The notes below the pieces were generated by a model, which saw only the letters and a program-made list of their open reading frames with translations, searched no databases and had not been told where the DNA came from. This document shows positions 13,601 to 25,916 of a stretch of DNA of 64,000 bases, one piece after another (positions within the stretch are counted from its first letter, which is position 1; the number at the start of each line of letters is the position of its first letter). The position numbers and the translations under genes are program-made. Origin of the DNA: Lumbricus terrestris (taxonomy: Eukaryota; Annelida; Clitellata; Crassiclitellata; Lumbricidae); the NCBI GenBank assembly GCA_949752735.1, contig OX457039.1, positions 72,073,432 to 72,137,431 on the forward strand, given 5' to 3'.

Positions 13601-16600
13601 CCTTTGTGCTCTGTTAAGACATGCATGGCTGCTGACCACATAGTCCTCTCCCTTGCCTGTCGATCATCTTCCACTGATCGTAAACTCAGAACTTTCTATC
13701 ATTTATACGTGAATGCATTCTCCAATGCAGCCAGTCCTCTCATTTCTTAACCTCAATCTAAACCCCATGTAGTTGTCTTGTTGTGTTACTTTGACCTAAG
13801 AAGAGGATGAACGCTAAGACTGTCATTGTCTCTTCAACCCCCCCTTCTCCCTCCAGCGATGGATGGATGAGTTACTAACGTATGGAATGTGTTTCTTTAG
13901 CTCATCCAGTTCCTCGTAACGTTGGTTGGTGATCGTACGTTGGGTGGAATGAAGCGCAAGTTTCCGCTGATGTTGGAAGACGGTTCGGCTGGAAGTGAGT
14001 CAGCGCCACCGACGAAGATTCCTCGGTCAAGCAACGTCGAATCTCCAGCGCCAGACATCTCCATGGAAAAGGTCAGTTTCAAGGTCAGTCTTTCACCTGG
14101 AAAAGTGGTTGAAGTCTACAGTGGCGACAGAGTGATGATTATTTGCATTAGTGATTCTTTTTTTATTTATCTCGAAGAATCAACGTACACAGTGCACAGG
14201 TTTTTTTTGTTTTGCCTAACTCATTCTTTACAAATTGGAGCAGTTTTAAAGGCAATAAGGTTGAAATTCAACGAAGAATCCAGGAATAAAATTTATCTGA
14301 TTTTCAGCTGAAGGAGAGATAGAGCAAGAGAGAGAAATAGTGCAACTTAGAGAAGAACATATGCAGACAGATGGAGCAATAGAGAGCAAGACAGATTTAG
14401 AGAGATACACAGAGAGAGAGAGAGAGCAGGACAGAGAAAGAGGGATGAAGAGAAAGACAGATGTAGGGAGAGTTGTGTGTCTTGTAATTATTGGTTGATG
14501 GTGATGGTGTCGTTGTTTTGAGCAGAACAGGCGAGTGGACCATCTGGAGCCATTGGCGATTCGAAAGGACGGTGCGCTTCATTCACTGGAGCTGACGGAT
14601 CTGCTGGAGGACGTCAATGACACAGCAGCACTCCCATTGACCGACCTCTTTCCATCCGCATCCAATGACCTCATCATCCCTGGATCATCATCATTGGATG
14701 AAACAACGACCATGTCATCCGTTCCTCTCATCTCTCCAGATGAAGTTCTGCTTCTTGCTTCAGATCATCAACGTAGCATTGCAGATCAACTGCCAACATC
14801 AGACACATCACCTGTCGTCGCCGGAGGGGGAATTGATTTCTCAGCGCTTGTCTCACCTGCAACTCTGTCGGAACCAATCACGACCATCGCCAGAACAGAC
14901 AACAGTCACTTCGCAATGAGGTAGGCTGCTGCTGCTGCTGCTTGTCATCTGCTGCTTGTCATCTGCTGCTTGTCATCTGCTGCTTGTCATCTGCTGCTTG
15001 TCATCTGCTGCTTGTCATCTGCTGCTTGTCATCTGCTGGTCAGGTCATCTGTAGCTGGCTGCCTCTTAGTGTTGTGAGGCGGAAACTTTCCTCGGAAAGT
15101 TTCATATCTTTCCGGAAAGTTTCGGAAACTTTCCGACGAATCTTTCCGGAAACTTTCCGACATATTTTTTCACCAATAAAATATTATTAAATACATACTC
15201 AATTCTAATGAGTCAGAAATTTTCTTTCAATATAATGTTACTAAATACATCAATCACTATCAGAAGTTAGTGTTGTGAGGTGGAAACATTGTCCAGAAAG
15301 TTTCATACTTTTCCGGAAACTTTCCAACGTATTTTTCCACCAATAAAATATTATTAAATACAATACTCAATTCTAAGGAGTCCGAATTTTCTTTCAATGT
15401 AATGTTACTAAATATATCCATCACTATAAGCAGTCTTAGGTGGTTATAAGTAATAGTTTATTCAATAGATGGCACTGCTAGTGTCAGTGATAATTGTTCA
15501 CACAGCCCCAAAATACTGGTACATTTAGGAATTAAATGCAATTAAACTTTGCTGTAAATTTAGAGAAAATATTTTTTATCATTCAGTCACCTTCATATTT
15601 GTGAGTTATGAAATATAAGACAGAAACAGAAATTGATGCTGTATTATTTTATGTTTATATCAGTTTTTTATACATTTCCTGCAACAAAGATGACTGCGGA
15701 CATGCAAGCAGCTAGTTTTCTATAGGCTACTCTAGTCTGAAATGCTAATGAACAGTGTTTATTGCTCATATTAATTATTTTTAAGTTCAACATTGTTTGC
15801 ATCAACAGAAGTACTGTAAATAAAAGGAGTTTAAACTATAAGAAAAATTTCTGAGAGTGAAATTCTGATATTTTCTGAGTTTAATGTATTTTCCGGCTCT
15901 TCGGAAAGTTTCCGGAAACTTTCCGGAAAGTTTCCGGAAACTTTCCGGAAACTTTCCGTCAAAATACTTTTCCGGAAAAGCTACATCACTACTGCCTCTT
16001 ATAGTCTGTGGATTATCATCAGTTGCAATCTCTTGAAATAATGATTGATGCTTTGAAATTGATGATTTGCTTGGAAGTGATTAGATATCTGTTGACGTCA
16101 TCCTCTGCGTTTTGCTGCTGACACTATGGAAATTGTAAAGATGGATGGATGGATGGTTAGATGTAAGGATAAATAGAGGGTTGGATAGATGGATGGTTAG
16201 ATGTAGGGATAGATGGAGGGATGGACTGATGGATGGTTAGATGTAAGGATAAATAGAGGGTTGGTTAGATGTAAGAATAGATTGAGGGATGGATAGATAT
16301 AAGGATAGATAGATAGCTGTGTCGATGGATTGATAGAAATGTATTGTTTAGCATTGCTATTATGTTGGCTTATCTTCAATCATAGTTCTCATATTTTTTC
16401 TTTTCACTGGATCAGTTAGAGATGAATTAGATTTCTGTTGATGTTTGATTGGCTGATCGTTTCGTCTTTTCGTCGTCGTTTAGTGACTTTGATAAGACGG
16501 AAATGTCGTCTCAACTCGATCATCTTCAGGCGGAACTCGATCACGTCCGAGACGTCTTTACATCCAGTGGAACGTACAACTTTGATGCAAACACTCTCTT

Positions 16601-19600
16601 TGAGGTGAGGCAGTGAGCAGGCCGCGGCCAGTCATGCAAGCCGGCCAGTCATGATAGAACTTGTCTGTGTAAAACATCTGACAGACTACTTCGCAGACTT
16701 TGGTCTTCATTCGCATTTAGTCGTGACTTTTTTTGTTAGTTGTCTTCTTATCCAAGTAACATTAAGTGTCTCCTGCTCCTCTGATTCGTCTGCTCTTCAA
16801 GTAGTGCTCTATATAAATGTTCGATTACGATTACTGTTGGGCTTTGATATTGTCATGAAGAGCGGCGGTGATAGGAGCCCTGCTCTCCTCTGCACCAATC
16901 TGCAGTGCGAAGTCTGTAGTATCTGTAGAATGAATTTCTTAGAGATTAGTCTCATCTTAACTACACACAATTTCACTCTAATACCTGAAATTATTTTACT
17001 GATCAGTTCAACAACAAAGTTTGATGAAGAATGAGCAGCGCTGACATTTCACAGGATTTTAGGAACCGAATCAGACGTGTTTGTTATGTGTTGAGATGTT
17101 GTTTTGCCTTTATGGCATTCGAATGATGAGATTTTTTTTGCTGATGTACTGTATTAATGGCTGTAACTGTTAAAAGAGATTCTTATTCAGCTGTTTTGAT
17201 ATACATGTGAATTGTGTATACATGATCTCTTTGGTTGCTTTGCAATGACCACAGTGACCAGCTTTGCAATGACCACAGTGACCAGTCAGAGTTCTTTGTC
17301 CTGTGAAACATCGTCATCTAATTATAATCATGGCATCTGGTTTACAAAGCCCGACTGAAGTCTTGAGCCGAGATGATGACTTAAGGCAGGAAGGAGACTT
17401 TGCAGACTTCTGTTAATAGATTGAATCATGTGATAGACTTTGTGAAGTTCTTTTCTTCTGTTGCACAGTTGCCTGCTAACGCTGATTTCAGTTTTCCCTC
17501 GTTTCCGTTGAACATGGTAGGTCGTCACTCGCTCGTCGCTATTCACCCTTCAACTCTTTTCGTTTTGTTTCCATCGCTCGTTATAATTTTTCCTTCTGCT
17601 GAAGAAGGAAAACCATTTTGTGAAATGTTTGAAGAATTCCCTGATGGACGGCAACGTGGGGTCGGCAACAGTTTTGGACGTCTGACAAATATTGCCACTA
17701 CTAATCCCAATTTCTGTTTAATTTACTTCATTTACTCAAGTGCTGCTCTTTTTGTTCCATCATCTCTACCAATACTTGAACTTGAACTCTCGATCTCTCA
17801 TTTGCTGCCAGTTTGCCAGCGCAGCTTTGCTTGCAAGCCTTACATACAAGGTTACCCAATAAGCTGAGTTCCTTTTACTGGTGAATTCTTCAGTGGCCGG
17901 TATATTCTGAATGAAATTTTTGTCAGTTCTTATTTTGCTGTTGATTGACTGAGACCATCCCACACAGCAGCTGGTCACAGCACTTTGAGTCACTCCATTC
18001 CATGCTGGGCCTTTTTCTCTTGTGGTGTTATTGTGTGTTTTTAACAGAGAGGAACCAGGTCCTGCTATCCAAATCATCTTTTGCTAAAACTTTGGTGCAT
18101 GTGGATTTCAGTCAATTTGCAAAGTACTCTCATTTGGTAAATTATTCCATTGAAGGGCTGAACTTATATCTGCAGAAACCTCTGCTGTGTGACTCCGTTA
18201 AGTTCAGGATTAAATTCTTTACGAGAATCCGTTTATCAAAATGATTTCAGACCGGTTTCTATGTCATTCGAAATGATGTCTTAAACTTTGGAACAGAGAA
18301 AATGTAGCAGCTTTGCTTGCCTTTAAGTTTGTTTTAAAGAAATTCATTGAAAGTATTTGTTACATTTATCCAATGATTTTCTGACGTTGCACTGTTAAGA
18401 TAAATCCAATTCCTATAAATTCTTTTGGGGCTTTTTGAAAAATTACATCTCGGCTCAACTTGCAAATTCTTCGGGCATGGATAAAACCATTCTGTAAATC
18501 TTTATTGCTTTGAGACCTTTACTAAGGTTTTCATTTTGCCAATATTTTATTTGTTGTTTAACAATAAGCTAATTGGTTTTATTCTACTACTTAACGAGAT
18601 TAACTTATTTATCAGTAGATGCTTTTAGTAGATTATCCTGGAATTTGTGAGCTAAACATTTTCTGTTATTTGTGTGCAATTCTTCATTAAAAGGAGACGC
18701 AGTTTATGCTGATTTTTTATTGTGCTTGTAAAGCTGAGCTTGTTGCAAAATGCGTAGAGCAGAGGTTTTAAAAATCATGCTGTATGGACTACAGACTTAC
18801 GTGTGGCTTATCCTTTAGTTTAACAAAGTTAGTATGAAAGTTACACGAGAGGTTGAAAGGACTTTCTCATCTCGTGCCTTTGGAGACAGTCACACGCAAT
18901 CAATCAATCGATATTTTTTGGTTTGTTTAAAAAATCTGACTGACATTAGATGCAACTATCTGAGAAGGTGTGAGGTTGTTTGTCTTCCTAATTTAATGTT
19001 CTTCTCATCTTTCATGCTTGATGATGACTATGATGATTATGATGATGACTTTGAGTCTATGATGATGACTATTATGATGACTATGATGATGATTATGATG
19101 TCTATGATGATGTTGCTCTTTCTGGACAATCTTGATGATGAAGGTGATGATGATGATCTTGAAAGTCGTTTGACTTCCTGTAACTTGATCGACTATGAAT
19201 GTTCTACTAGAATTGTCTGCTTGGTTGCAGTGAAATGTTTGTCACGAATAGATTTGAGTTGTGTTTACATTGGATTGTAATTCAACGAGAAAATTTCTGT
19301 GATGAATAATTGTTGAAATTGTTTTGTTGCAGCTGTTTAATCCTGACGCATCTTTGATCTCTTCTCCGAAAGTGGTGAGTCATTCAGATATCCTGTCATT
19401 TGATTAAAAAACCGATGCATTTGCTGTTTTGAGCTCAAGATCAGCAGTTGAACATTACTAGAGGTGACTGGGAAGACAATTCAAGTCATTGTTAAAGTTT
19501 TAAGAAAGTCACTGGTGGTCGAGTGTAGATGAGCTACGCCTTTTCTGCTTGACAGTGATATTGATATTGTTCCATCTCACCAGCACACTAAGTTCCTTTA

Positions 19601-21760
19601 ATGCTTCTCGCAAACATGAACAATCATTGAACATACTTATGGAGAGAAAATGTTGGAGTGCCATGGATTCGAACTTGATGTTTATTAGGCTCTTTATTTT
19701 TACCGATGAAGTTTGTGAATGTGTATGCAGGAAGTTGAAAGAAAACGAGCGATTGAAAAGCGATCTGATGTTAAGAAAGTTCTACGTGACATTCATAAAG
19801 TCTAGATCATTGATGACAATCTTAATACACTCATTTCTGAGAGTCAATGGCACCAGACTTTACGAACAAATGACGACTGTTTTGTGCTGTTGTTGAAATG
19901 AGATTTGATTGGCTGACAGTCTATGCACTCACTTGGTCAGCACGCAGACAGAGAGAGATAGAGAGAGAATCAGGGAGAGAGAGAGAGAAAGAGACAGAGA
20001 GAGAGAGAGGGAGAGGGAGGAGATGGATATGGAGAGTGGAACAGAGGGAGAGACAGATGAGCAGAGGGACTGGTAAGACAGGAGAAGACTTTTACCGAAG
20101 ATCTGGTGTTGCTGAACAGTCTGTTGTTGTTAGAGAACCACATTGTTGTTTCTAAGTTGCTTTGCATGTTGTCTGTTAACCAGCTTTTTAGTCCAGATTA
20201 TCTGTCAGCCCACAATCTGGTACGTTGCTATGTTTTCACTCATCCTCAGTTTTATGATCGCTGTCAGAGTGCGACCAATGTACGTTACTTACTAGAGTAA
20301 TGTACTATTGTACATGTACCATACGTACGTTATTTTGTAAAATAACATGTTTCATACGTACGGTCGCACAATGATTGCTGTTTTGTTTGTGATCCTACAT
20401 TGTTAGCACTATCTTGATTGAAAAATTCTGCTTCAGAAGAAATATGCTTAGTCAAGTTTTCTTATTTGCTTGGGATTCATTGTTGTGTAGCAATGAAAAT
20501 ATTAAAATCCATTCATCATTCATTCATACTAGGGCTGTTTCGTTCATACTAGGGCTGTTGTTCGATTAAAAATTTAGTCGAAATTAATCTCATGATTAAT
20601 TTTTTTAATCCCAAATAACTGCAAATTAATCGCAACACATTTCCTTCAGGTATAATTAATCCTAATATTTTTCTAAAGACTCTGAAGCATAAATGAATAC
20701 ATGCATACTTTCTATTACAAACGATTTCAACAACCTTTGGCTCAGACCTAGTGTATTTCTGCATTTAGTTTATTGACCAGTTTTGTACAGCTGCAGATAT
20801 AATTGAAACACTTCAAATTAGTCAACTTCTCAAATCCGTTAATTTTTTTAGTTTGAGCCAAGGTCTTCAAAATGATATAGGTCTGGGTGTAACTTAGACT
20901 TCCGTAAAGTAAACGATGCTTGTTTTGTTGCAATGTTGTCAGTTGTTGGATGGCGATGAGGACAACGAATTGGTTGCATTAGAGAAGTCGAAGCCAAAGA
21001 ACGAGTTGCATCATGGAACCGTTCTTGGTAAGAACCTCTTTCTGATCTCGCTCTGACTGTAATGTAATTTGTAATTAGTAATTTAGATTTCGAAAGTGCT
21101 CCTCCCAGTGCAATCTAATTAGTGCCTCTATGTTTCCGTCATCATAACAATATCCCAGAAGTGAGGGAGAAGAGAAGTAATGGGGTAAGACACAGTGTAA
21201 TAGTCAAGATTGCTTAGTAGATGGATGCTCAGCTCATCGAGTATGTCATACTTAAATGAACTGTAAACAGATGCGAATTGCAAGACGTTGAACTGTTGCA
21301 TCCATGTGTGGGAAGGAGCATGATCAGAATTCAATAACAGTACCACATGCGCCTTTGTAATGTATTGTAACAAATGAGTCATGTGTCTGTCAAACGCCGC
21401 TCAGAAGGTCCTGGAAAGAGATTGGACTTCTGACTGTGGGTAGTTTGAGGTTTCAACATTGATGGATTGTTGGACTGTGATTGAGGTCTTGTGTGGTCAT
21501 CATATTCTCATCCTAAACACTTGAATAAGCTGATGACAAATAAAAGAAGTTCTGTCGCGTGTGTTTTGTGTTGTCTGATAGGTAATGAGCTGATACAGTA
21601 CAATCCACCGGAAGACTACAGCAGTCTCTTTGACCAGTTTGCGTGTGGCGCTTCGTCTTCATCATTTGCTGATCCAATGGGTCTCCATGGTCAAGATGAC
21701 TTGGATCAACTCTTTGAGACGAACCAACTTCTTCAAGACCCGACTCTCGACCACCAGTGA
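7653..21760 (+). CDS. HSF1: Heat shock transcription factor, HSF1 type (11 exons, 528 aa)
   Basis: Sequence-specific activator of heat shock genes; trimerises in the nucleus and binds nGAAn arrays. Exons: 7653-7763, 9703-9811, 11425-11549, 12204-12376, 12997-13072, 13901-14071 (or to 14083), 14526-14920, 16484-16604, 19333-19374, 20943-21027, 21582-21760. All junctions are GT-AG and keep phase. Residues 13-115 form the winged-helix DNA-binding domain, with the FLSKLWTLV start and recognition helix [15 protein letters not shown]; the Tyr codon is split between exons 2 and 3. The linker (116-145) contains 15 Gly. Residues about 146-205 are the HR-A/B coiled coil ([26 protein letters not shown]), followed by the family-typical MKRKFPLML. 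Exon 8 and the start of exon 9 match the HR-C repeat ([14 protein letters not shown]). The C-terminus is acidic and Gln/Asp-rich like an activation domain. The ATG begins the only N-terminal exon in frame with the DBD. Human HSF1 is 529 aa. Exons 6 and 7 have alternative nearby splice sites. Confidence 0.96.
8174..8364 (+). repeat. Direct duplication in HSF intron 1
   Basis: ATGCTAAAAGGCTAAATTCT followed by GGGTATGTTCAT occurs at about 8178 and again at about 8332, period about 155 bp. The intervening pieces GACTTTTAAAAGGTCTTCAG and GACTAAAAAAGGTCGTCAG are also alike. Confidence 0.6.
9325..9480 (-). mobile_element. LINE/SINE 3' tail with decayed hairpin in HSF intron 1
   Basis: On the minus strand: GGGAGCACTTCAGAACAG, then GTGCTTTATAAATG, then (AATAC)n. 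This is a degenerate form of the hairpin-plus-tail that ends the LINE at 49814-49889. Confidence 0.55.
10096..10888. mobile_element. Probable DNA element in HSF intron 2 with GGCC(T/C)AA-type ends
   Basis: The left end reads AAGGCCCAAAAAAATAATG then TGTGTTTCCGGTAAC. The right end is its inverse (GTTACCGGACACAAAACATT, poly-T, GGCCTAA). A third, internal copy of the terminal motif sits at 10620-10682. No clear target-site duplication. Confidence 0.5.
12204..12376 (+). other. HSF exon 4: poly-Gly linker coding tract
   Basis: Encodes 4 Gly, Val, then 11 Gly, mostly GGT codons, between the DNA-binding domain and the trimerisation coiled coil. The (GGT)n run keeps frame but is prone to length change. 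Confidence 0.85.
14930..15040 (+). repeat. 14-bp minisatellite in HSF intron 7
   Basis: CTGCTGCTTGTCAT repeated about seven times, starting just after the exon 7 donor at 14921. Confidence 0.9.
15067..15991 (+). mobile_element. hAT-like element (925 bp) with TTCCGGAA arrays, HSF intron 7
   Basis: Flanked by the perfect 8-bp duplication CTGCCTCT (15059-15066 and 15992-15999). Inverted ends are TAGTGTTGTGAGG and GCTACATCACTA. A region of about 190 bp is duplicated inside (15067-15235 and 15262-15425). TTCCGGAA palindromes cluster at both ends; at 15910, 15921, 15932 and 15943 they are spaced exactly 11 bp. No coding frame, so it must be mobilised in trans. Confidence 0.88.
16136..16330 (+). 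repeat. GATGGATG/ATAGAGGG-type minisatellite
   Basis: Units of GATGGATGGTTAGATGTAAG plus GATAAATAGAGGGTTG repeat with a period near 60 bp in HSF intron 7. Confidence 0.8.
20267..20372. repeat. Short hairpin element in HSF intron 9
   Basis: About 106 bp bounded by GTGCGACC and GGTCGCAC, with further inverted pairs TACGTA and GTTATTTTGTAAAATAAC at its centre. MITE-like; no target duplication found. Confidence 0.55.
20526..20655. repeat. GATTAAT-rich repeat in HSF intron 9
   Basis: Tandem TTCATACTAGGGCTGTT units followed by GTTCGATTAAAAATTTAGTC and ATTAATCGCAACAC. This resembles the terminal segment of a widespread TAGGGCTGT-starting DNA repeat. Confidence 0.4.
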
Positions 21761-24700
21761 TTCTGCTGTTGTCATTGTCTCTCTTTCAAAGTTTCAACTC
21801 AATGTCTATACAACTCTGCGCGCTGATGACATAAAAACTCACTTGAGGAACAACTTCAGCTCGGACAGTTTTTCTCGATGATGGTTTCACGTTCAGCCAC
21901 TCTTTCTGAGACCTGTCACTGTTCTCAACACAGTGCACCATAATAACGAGAATCATTTGCTATCGGATTCATTGTTCCAACGCAGTGTTTTTGTACTCTT
22001 TGACTGGTTCAGTTGAGGAGGCATTGTTTGTAGCTTTGGACACTTAGTAGCATGTGTGGCACGATCACTTTGCTATATAGCAGCTTCAGATTCATTTGCA
22101 TGCAATGGGAAAATGAAGGAGGGAATAGAGTCGACATTGATACTTTAGAGTTGCCAGTTGATAAGTCTTCTATTCTGCAGACTTGAGAGGCATTTCTTTC
22201 TTCGTCTGACTTCTCTCCTAACTTGATTGCAATATTCTGTTGGTCATTATTTATCGTATGTGACCCACTTTTTCAAGTGTTGGTTAGCACCTTGCGATGT
22301 CAGCTGTCCACCGAAATAAACGCAAACACAGAATGTGTGAAGGAACTAATGTAATGATGAGCAGTGGGATGACACACCCACGACTATTTGACATCGAAGG
22401 TCAAATGTCGGATGTCTGTCGAGAGAGGTTCCAGGCAGGTTGAGAATGAAATGGATAAAGAAAATGAGCTGAGCAGCAAAAGGATATTCAGCGAGGATAT
22501 CCATTGCAATGATTGTCTCTCGTTGTGGAGTCGTCGGCTGATTATTTGCATTAATAACAGTACAATTATTATTCTAGTTGTAATCTTAACAAAATGTACG
22601 GTGTAGTTAATTGTTTAATTAATTACGTGATTCTGCTTGTAAAATCTGGAGAATAGCATAGTCCCTCATTGGTTTACTATATATCTTTGTATGATCTTTA
22701 TTGTGCACTGCTGCATAAGACTTTGATATTCAGTAGTTGTTGGTTTAGCGGACCATTTTATAAGATAGATTTGGCTATTCATGAAATTAGTCGATAGTCT
22801 GAAGTGTTTAAAACCGTTTTGGTGGTTGTAGGGAGAGTTACAGTTTCTGGTTCAAGTCTTGGCTTCATTCAAATTGTAAATTAATCGCTAACTTTAACTG
22901 ACACATCTGTGGTTGGCTGCTATTTATCATGTCCACTGTGACATTTATTTTTACTGGAAAACGCTATTCTTGCAAAACCGTTTTGAAAAGCCTTTCCCAT
23001 CTGCAAGGCAGAATTCTATAACCTGTTAATGTTCTTTTGAACTTGAATGTTATTTGAAACAGGATTCTGATGCACTTTAAGGCAAGATACGTCTATACGT
23101 CAAAGTCAATGTTTTGGATATTCTGAAATTATTGCATTTATATGCAGCCATTGATTGGAGTTAACACCAGATCAGTTTACACTGTCAACGATAGTTTGGA
23201 GCTAAATAAATGGATTTAAAACGAAATCAGTCTAATACTGAAACGTCACTTGTACATTCGATCAGTGAAGATAAATTGCAAGTTGCTTTCATTTCTAATA
23301 CATTTAATAATAAAAGTACTTTTCCAAGGGTCAGAACAGATGTGTTGAATTATTAACATATTATGCGATGGTAGTTGATTCAGCGTCAGTTCTTGTGTAA
23401 AAAAATGCTGTTCAGGGAATGAAACTGAAATGGAGTGATTCCTTTTCAACATTGTGCTAGCTGGCTTAATAGCCATTTCTCTATAATTTGAGTCAATTAG
23501 AATGATAGCTATCTCTCTCACAGGTCTTGTTTATCGTTTCCAGGTTTGTTGTCTGAAGATCAGTTTACTACCAGTCTCCCTCTTAAGGAGCTTAAGGGGC
23601 TGGTGCCCCGTGCTTGGCTTTCAAGTGGCGCTTTACAAATTTCGAATTTATGAATATGAATATTTATATGAACGAGGTTGAGAGCATCATTTGTCTGAGC
23701 AATTAGCTGGGCAGCCACATTAGCTGGGAAGGACAGACTCCCTTCAAAATACGGTGTATGCATCTAAACCCGAGAACGCTTTCTACAGCCCCATAATGCT
23801 GAAGATGTTGACAGTTGATGGTCGTCTTTCCACTTGACAGTGTTTCGAATGAATAGTTTAGAAATAGACCAGTCAACGAAATGAATGGTGTGTGGAAGAT
23901 ATTTCTTATAGCAGAACGAGATGAAGAAAATCCAGAAATCAGTTGAATCGTTTTATATAGAAGATGTTGCACATGAAAATGGTTGCAAAGAAACTTAGTT
24001 GACTAAAAGCAAGAGCCGATTGTTCATAATTTAATGTTAACTAAATGTTTAATCAAATTAGCAATGATGCTAAGATGATGGTATCGAATCATCCAAAGCT
24101 TCTGATTAAACATCTGCAATTTTACACCTCTTGTTAATGATGGCACTACTACACTAGCAACATGGTTCGGTCTGTCTACATCTTCTACCTAAATATGATT
24201 TATGTGACCCACTGACCAAAACCAGGCTTATCTCGCAACACATGCTTCGGAGATAATGGCAAAATGCTCTAGACACATAAAAACAAGAATTGGTGGAAAA
24301 TGTCAATTTTAAATGATATTTTAGATGATCTTGTAGTAGCTTTTGTTTTAAAAATTCAATAAATTTTTCTGAAATTTAGCTGTATAGCCATATTCATAAG
24401 GCTATCGGCAAATGAGGCATAAGTAAAAAGTCGAGACTTCTAACTATTATTATGTCGCCTATTCAGTGTTCGTTTGCTGCAAATTTCATCCTATTCTGAA
24501 AATTGTTGCTTAAGAATTTTGCATTTCAAAGTTATAAAAAACTTTGAATGCATTTTTCTCTGAATTGCAATTCAAACAGCTGAACCATATTTTTTACTCG
24601 TAACTTCGGACAAGAACATGAATGAGGACAGGACGATAAAGTTTGTCATTTGAAAGAAGAGACTAATTCTGAGAACGGTGTGTAACACTAAAATTGTCAA

Positions 24701-25916
24701 AAAAATCCATGACATGCCTGATTTTGGTCAGATTGGTGACATATTAACTAAGGAGAAATTTGCATTGGAAGGAGGACTGCCAGGAATGCAGTTGATAACG
24801 GACAAAGGAATAAAAACAAATCATACACAATTCATCAAGAAAACTCTAAAGATAAAATCTAATTCCATCTGTTTTATTTTTGCCCGCCTTGACCATAAAA
24901 TTTCAACTGCTGAAGTAGGCAGGCCTCATCCAATGGCAGCATTCGAAAAGTGCAGAAAGACAAATCAAGAAGCAACCTTCACAAAGTAAAGCATCTTGGA
25001 TAACAACAATTGGCCAGAAAAACTAGAATTCGATAAAGTCATCTGCTTTGTGGCATGTCCATTTCTCCAATCTAGTTGGGGGAAAGGTACCTCAACAGTA
25101 GTTCCACATAGAATTCGATTTGCAGGGATAGCTGCATTGTGTAAAAAGCTGATAGTTGGGAGCAAAGCATAATTAATGGGGAAAATTCTGTCTTCAATGG
25201 TAGGTAAATGGAAAGAGTAGGCGAAAATTACCTAATGGCAAAGTGAAATGTATGAAGGAAGTATATATACCTTCAGGGGAGCTGCTGGTATCTGATCCAA
25301 TTGAGGCAGAGTAGATACAGAGGCAGAAGGAATGTCTGGCGAAAAGATAGCTACATGGTTAAAATGATCTGCTAAGTATGGTGCAATGAAGTTCAATACA
25401 AGACACATTGCGCCCATCATCGAATCTTCTCAACTCTTCAAACTGGTGTCATATTAAACGTCCCACTTTCAACAGAAACAGGCCGATGACTGAATGAACT
25501 GGCAGTTCTCAATATCTGTTCAATGCTACAGAGATTTATCTAAAACCGAATGTCATTCCATTCGCAATATATTTGACACTGATTAGCCTTAAAAATAGAT
25601 AATACATCAGCATTCAACCGGTTCATATTAAATTGGAGAATAATTCTTTTATAAATAAATTCTTCACGTAAATGACCAACACTACATTTCTAACGTTATT
25701 CAACCGGGTTGCAACCAGCTGCCATAGATGAACAGCACTGAAGATCTTCAATATATACTTTCAACTGGAATCCGTGAATACGTTTCGACTTAGACGTAAA
25801 AATGCCGCTGTTGTTAGACTGGTTACTTGTGAGCAGATGTGACATCTTTTGATTTGGAATAGACTCGTCGTCGAGTGGTGAGTACATTTCTTCAATCGTC
25901 GTCATCGTCGTCAGAA
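21761..25916. other. Intergenic between the convergent HSF and VAC14 genes
   Basis: Begins with the HSF 3' UTR; an AATAAA at 22315-22320 is a plausible polyadenylation signal, 555 nt after the stop. 23590-23660 resembles an inverted copy of a GCGCTTTACAAAT-type repeat end. 24200-24660 starts GTGACCCACTGACCAAAACC and looks repetitive. The 103-codon frame at 24678-24989 lacks any recognisable domain. No further gene seen. Confidence 0.55.
22315..22320 (+). promoter_or_regulatory. Possible HSF polyadenylation signal
   Basis: AATAAA 555 nt after the HSF stop codon, the first canonical hexamer I find downstream. Position only; no transcript evidence. Confidence 0.35.

Noticed and set aside
15900..15960. 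TTCCGGAA array as true heat shock elements for HSF autoregulation
   Set aside because: Spacing between inverted half-sites alternates 2 and 3, so there is no run of three correctly spaced nGAAn units; kept only as a testable possibility.
24678..24989. 103-codon plus-strand frame
   Set aside because: No recognisable domain, no flanking exon-like sequence, and it lies in repeat-like intergenic DNA.
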